From contig DHLV01000103.1 of NCBI GenBank assembly GCA_002405445.1, positions 1 through 17,531 of the forward strand: 17,531 nt of DNA, written 5' to 3'. Shown in pieces: positions 15,746-17,531 of this stretch. How positions within the stretch are numbered: the stretch's first letter is position 1; the number at the start of each line of letters is the position of its first letter. The notes under the pieces are model-generated. The model made no database searches, was not told the DNA's origin, and saw only the letters and a program-made list of their open reading frames with translations. Source of the stretch: Flammeovirgaceae bacterium UBA4659. Lineage in GTDB: Bacteria; Bacteroidota; Bacteroidia; Cytophagales; Cyclobacteriaceae. The position numbers and the translations under genes were made by a program.

Positions 15746-15747
15746 CT

Positions 15748-16254
15748 ATGAACAGCAGCTTGGATGAAAAGATGATGGACTACTTAGACGGCTTACTGCC
15801 AGCGGAAGAGCGTGCGCAGTTGGAGCGTGAGTTGCTGACCTCTCCGCGCCTGCGCGAGCGCCTTGAAATGTTTAGGTTATTAGCACAAACTTTTTCAAAG
15901 CAAAGCGTGCAGCAGCCCTCTAAAGATTTTACCGAAAGTGTTTTAAGTGACCTCCACCGAAAGCGCCTGAGTGCAGGTTTTTCCCCACGTAATGGTTTTT
16001 TATTATTCGTTGGCGTTGTTGTAGGCGTGTTGGTTGTTTCTTTCTTCTTGGGGAATGGATTTTACGGAGACCAACTCAACATTGCTACCAAAGAGCTGGT
16101 GCTTCCTCAATTGAAGCAGTCAATCCCTGGCTTTAACCTCAATAGCAATCTGATCATCAACGGCATTTTGATTGTGGCCAGTGCAATTTCATTTGTGGTG
16201 TTAGATCGCACGGTGCTGAAGCCAATGTTTCAGAAACGGATGCATCAGTTTTAG
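15748..16254 (+). CDS. Membrane anti-sigma factor
   Basis: A 168-residue protein. The N-terminal cytoplasmic part resembles anti-sigma domains: MDYLDGLLPAEERAQLERELLTSPRLRERLE is the usual opening, though no HCC zinc motif is present. It is followed by a flexible stretch (TFSKQSVQQPSKDFTES), a transmembrane helix (about residues 84-107, NGFLLFVGVVVGVLVVSFFL) and a second one near the end (IINGILIVASAISFVVL). Position directly after the ECF sigma factor supports the role of holding that sigma factor inactive at the membrane. The signal sensed is unknown. The stop lies 5 nt before the GxxExxY repeat unit. Confidence 0.85.
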   Translation: MNSSLDEKMMDYLDGLLPAEERAQLERELLTSPRLRERLEMFRLLAQTFSKQSVQQPSKDFTESVLSDLHRKRLSAGFSPRNGFLLFVGVVVGVLVVSFFLGNGFYGDQLNIATKELVLPQLKQSIPGFNLNSNLIINGILIVASAISFVVLDRTVLKPMFQKRMHQF

Positions 16255-16262
16255 TAATATTA

Positions 16263-16334
16263 ACCGCGAAGCGCGCAGAGGTTCGCAGAGTGGTAGTAAG
16301 AATCGCCTTTGCGTCCCTTCGCGCCCTCAGCGGT
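16263..16334. repeat. Left palindrome of the GxxExxY unit
   Basis: Two 28-nt arms (16263-16290 and 16307-16334) pair at 20 of 28 positions around a 16-nt loop. Each arm has the form ACCGC..AG followed by two further CGCRRAG-like heptamers with 2-nt then 3-nt spacers. It also lies just after the anti-sigma stop and could act as a terminator, though the T-tract is lacking. Confidence 0.8.
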
Positions 16335-16364
16335 AAAAATTTAAGAAAAATATTCTAAAAATAG

Positions 16365-16390
16365 ACCGCGAAGGACACAAAGTCTGCGGT
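16365..16390. repeat. Truncated third copy of the palindromic repeat
   Basis: ACCGCGAAGGACACAAAG (16365-16382) is the start of one arm with two heptamers in the standard phase. It is followed directly by TCTGCGGT (16383-16390), the end of the opposite arm. The centre of the palindrome is gone, leaving a short ACCGC...GCGGT inverted repeat 24 nt from the GxxExxY stop. Confidence 0.65.
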
Positions 16391-16413
16391 AAAAAGAATT
16401 CAATCGAAATAAT

Positions 16414-16791
16414 TTAGAGCCCATTCACCACTCGCCTAATTCCATCTTTCATCAACAGAACATTAAAATTCATGAGTAGGCCTAACTTGCAATTAGTCAG
16501 CTTTAAGTAAGTAAGCGTCTGAGCTAAAAATAAATCATTTAACGCTTCCACAGCCTTCAGTTCAACAACTACTTTCTTTTCAACAAGCAAGTCTACACGA
16601 TACCCGCAGTCAAGTCGTACGTCTTTGTAGATAAGAGGAAGAGGTTTTTGTCGTTCTACCAACAAACCAATCTGAACTAGTTCATATTCGAGCGCTGTTT
16701 CGTAGGATGATTCCAGTAGCCCCGGGCCTAGTTCACGATGAACTTGGATGGCGCAACCGATTATCTTTTCTGAAATTTCGTTCTCGGTCAT
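16414..16791 (-). CDS. GxxExxY protein (PD-(D/E)XK nuclease-like)
   Basis: A 125-residue protein with the family motif G-L-L-E-S-S-Y at residues 24-30 (RELGPGLLESSYE). Asp67 (YRVDLLV) and Glu77-Leu-Lys79 (VVELKAVE) form a PD-(D/E)XK-like catalytic arrangement; the family falls in the PDDEXK_3 group. The GLLMNFN block near residue 104 is also typical. Activity and substrate are unknown for the family. I chose ATG 16791 (MTENEISEKI) because the longer frame up to 16980 translates the neighbouring palindrome and part of the deoxyhypusine-synthase-like gene. The gene is enclosed by related palindromes on both sides, the upstream one only 11 nt from the start. Confidence 0.92.
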   Translation of the reverse strand: MTENEISEKIIGCAIQVHRELGPGLLESSYETALEYELVQIGLLVERQKPLPLIYKDVRLDCGYRVDLLVEKKVVVELKAVEALNDLFLAQTLTYLKLTNCKLGLLMNFNVLLMKDGIRRVVNGL

Positions 16792-16802
16792 AAATACAAA
16801 CG

Positions 16803-16875
16803 ACCACAAAGTACGCAGAGTTTCGCAAAGCTGTCGTGGAAAAAAGTCTTTGCGTTTCTTTGCGAACTCCGCGGT
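16803..16875. repeat. Right palindrome of the GxxExxY unit
   Basis: Two 28-nt arms (16803-16830 and 16848-16875) pair at 20 of 28 positions around a 17-nt loop. Arm length, heptamer positions and spacers equal those of the left palindrome, while spacer bases differ. It lies between the GxxExxY start and the stop of the deoxyhypusine-synthase-like gene, so it could carry the promoter of one or the terminator of the other. Confidence 0.82.
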
Positions 16876-16883
16876 TAAAACTT

Positions 16884-17531
16884 TTACATATCCAGTATAT
16901 AAGCAAACATCAAAGGTGCAACGATAGTGGCATCGCTCTCTACAATAAACTTGGGCGTATCGATGCTCAACTTGCCCCATGTAATTTTTTCGTTCGGTAC
17001 GGCACCCGAGTACGAACCATAGCTGGTGGTGGAATCAGAAATCTGGCAGAAGTAGCTCCAGAACGGTACACCATCGCGTTCCAAATCTTGATGCAACATC
17101 GGCACCACGCAAATCGGAAAATCGCCTGCAATGCCACCGCCAATCTGGAAAAACCCGATACCGTCTTTGCCCGCATTATTCGTGTACCAATCCGCCAACC
17201 ATACCATATATTCGATTCCGCTCTTCATGGTGCTGGCCTTCAGTTCGCCTGTCAATACATTCGAAGCAAAAATATTTCCCATCGTACTGTCTTCCCAACC
17301 CGGCACTACCATTGGCATATTTTTTTCTGCTGCCGCAATCATCCAACTGTTCTTCGGGTCGATTTCATAGTATTGTTTCAAATCGCCACTGTTGATCATG
17401 CGGAACATAAACTCGTGGGGAAACAAACGCTCGCCATTGTATTCGGCATCTATCCACACTTTAAACAGATGTGCCTGCAATCGTCTAAACGCCTCTACAT
17501 CGGGGATACACGTATCCGTCACGCAGTTCAA
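16884..17531 (-). CDS. Deoxyhypusine synthase-like protein (5' part missing, runs off right edge)
   Basis: The C-terminal 215 residues of a deoxyhypusine-synthase family protein. Recognisable blocks are NCVTDTCIPDVEAFRRLQ, GGGIAGDFPICVVPML, TSYGSYSGAVPNEKITWGKL and ESDATIVAPLMFAYIL. The lysine in TWGKL (codon 16971-16973) aligns with the lysine of the SWGKI motif that forms the enzyme imine intermediate in eukaryotic deoxyhypusine synthase. The first codon in the window is TTG read within the protein, so this is not the start; family length suggests roughly 100 residues lie beyond the edge. Bacteria lack hypusine in general, so the bacterial members probably make a polyamine such as homospermidine or modify an unknown protein. 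Confidence 0.9.
   Translation of the reverse strand: MNCVTDTCIPDVEAFRRLQAHLFKVWIDAEYNGERLFPHEFMFRMINSGDLKQYYEIDPKNSWMIAAAEKNMPMVVPGWEDSTMGNIFASNVLTGELKASTMKSGIEYMVWLADWYTNNAGKDGIGFFQIGGGIAGDFPICVVPMLHQDLERDGVPFWSYFCQISDSTTSYGSYSGAVPNEKITWGKLSIDTPKFIVESDATIVAPLMFAYILDM

Larger units (their letters stand above)
16260..16878. mobile_element. Candidate repeat-bounded GxxExxY unit
   Basis: A 619-bp segment bounded by perfect 9-bp terminal inverted repeats TTAACCGCG (16260-16268, and its complement at 16870-16878). The terminal similarity continues inward to 31 nt with 23 identities. Inside are one palindrome at each end, a truncated third repeat copy, and one gene (GxxExxY, minus strand). The unit exactly occupies the interval between the stop of the anti-sigma gene and the stop of the deoxyhypusine-synthase-like gene, leaving 5 nt on each side. 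No target-site duplication is evident and no transposase is encoded, so mobility is an inference. It could instead be a locally expanded terminator-type repeat into which the gene came. Confidence 0.5.

Noticed and set aside
16260..16878. CRISPR array
   Set aside because: The repeats are palindromic, only a few copies, differ in sequence, and are not separated by regular unique spacers; no cas genes are present.
16792..16980. 63-codon upstream extension of the GxxExxY protein
   Set aside because: It translates the right palindrome and the 3' end of the neighbouring gene in antisense; the family N-terminus starts at 16791.
17529..17531. Start codon of the deoxyhypusine-synthase-like gene at the right edge
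   Set aside because: The codon is TTG within a conserved internal stretch (VTDTCIP), so the true start lies outside the window.

Overview
The window looks like a chromosomal segment of a Bacteroidota bacterium, most likely of the Cytophagales. This rests on the families present: DUF2141, DUF6249, a bacterial deoxyhypusine-synthase-like protein, GxxExxY, a secreted TPR-CHAT protein and a glutaminyl-tRNA synthetase. Most starts also lack Shine-Dalgarno sequences, and one start is preceded by a TAnnTTTG box. Genus and species cannot be read from the sequence. No stretch longer than 300 bases lacks a gene. No tRNA, rRNA, CRISPR array or insertion sequence transposase was found.

Region 1 (1-6038). 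A DUF2141 gene runs off the left edge on the minus strand. Diverging from it is a tightly packed plus-strand block: a two-subunit molybdenum hydroxylase of the isoquinoline 1-oxidoreductase (IorAB) type, a DUF433 antitoxin with a frame-broken DUF5615 toxin, a secreted mono-haem cytochrome c (a plausible electron acceptor for the hydroxylase), a secreted alpha/beta hydrolase and two membrane proteins of unknown role. Region 2 (6122-8246) holds glnS and a small Rieske lipoprotein.

Region 3 (8243-11550, minus strand) holds a large exported protein with eight TPRs and a C-terminal CHAT caspase-like protease domain, followed by a small exported glycine-rich protein. Region 4 (11581-14669) is housekeeping: an RsmB-type rRNA m5C methyltransferase, PlsC, the fluoride channel CrcB/FluC, and convergent rsmG behind a 12-bp-stem hairpin. 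Region 5 (14834-16254) is a three-gene envelope-stress type operon: DUF6249 membrane protein, ECF sigma factor with a TTG start, and membrane anti-sigma factor. A candidate ECF-type promoter precedes it.

Region 6 (16260-16878) is the most unusual part. A GxxExxY (PD-(D/E)XK-like) gene is enclosed by two imperfect palindromes of the same design, and the whole unit ends in perfect 9-bp terminal inverted repeats. It fills the space between two convergent stop codons with 5 nt left on each side. Each palindrome arm carries three CGCRRAG-like heptamers in an identical 9/10-nt phase. Beyond it a deoxyhypusine-synthase-like gene runs off the right edge.
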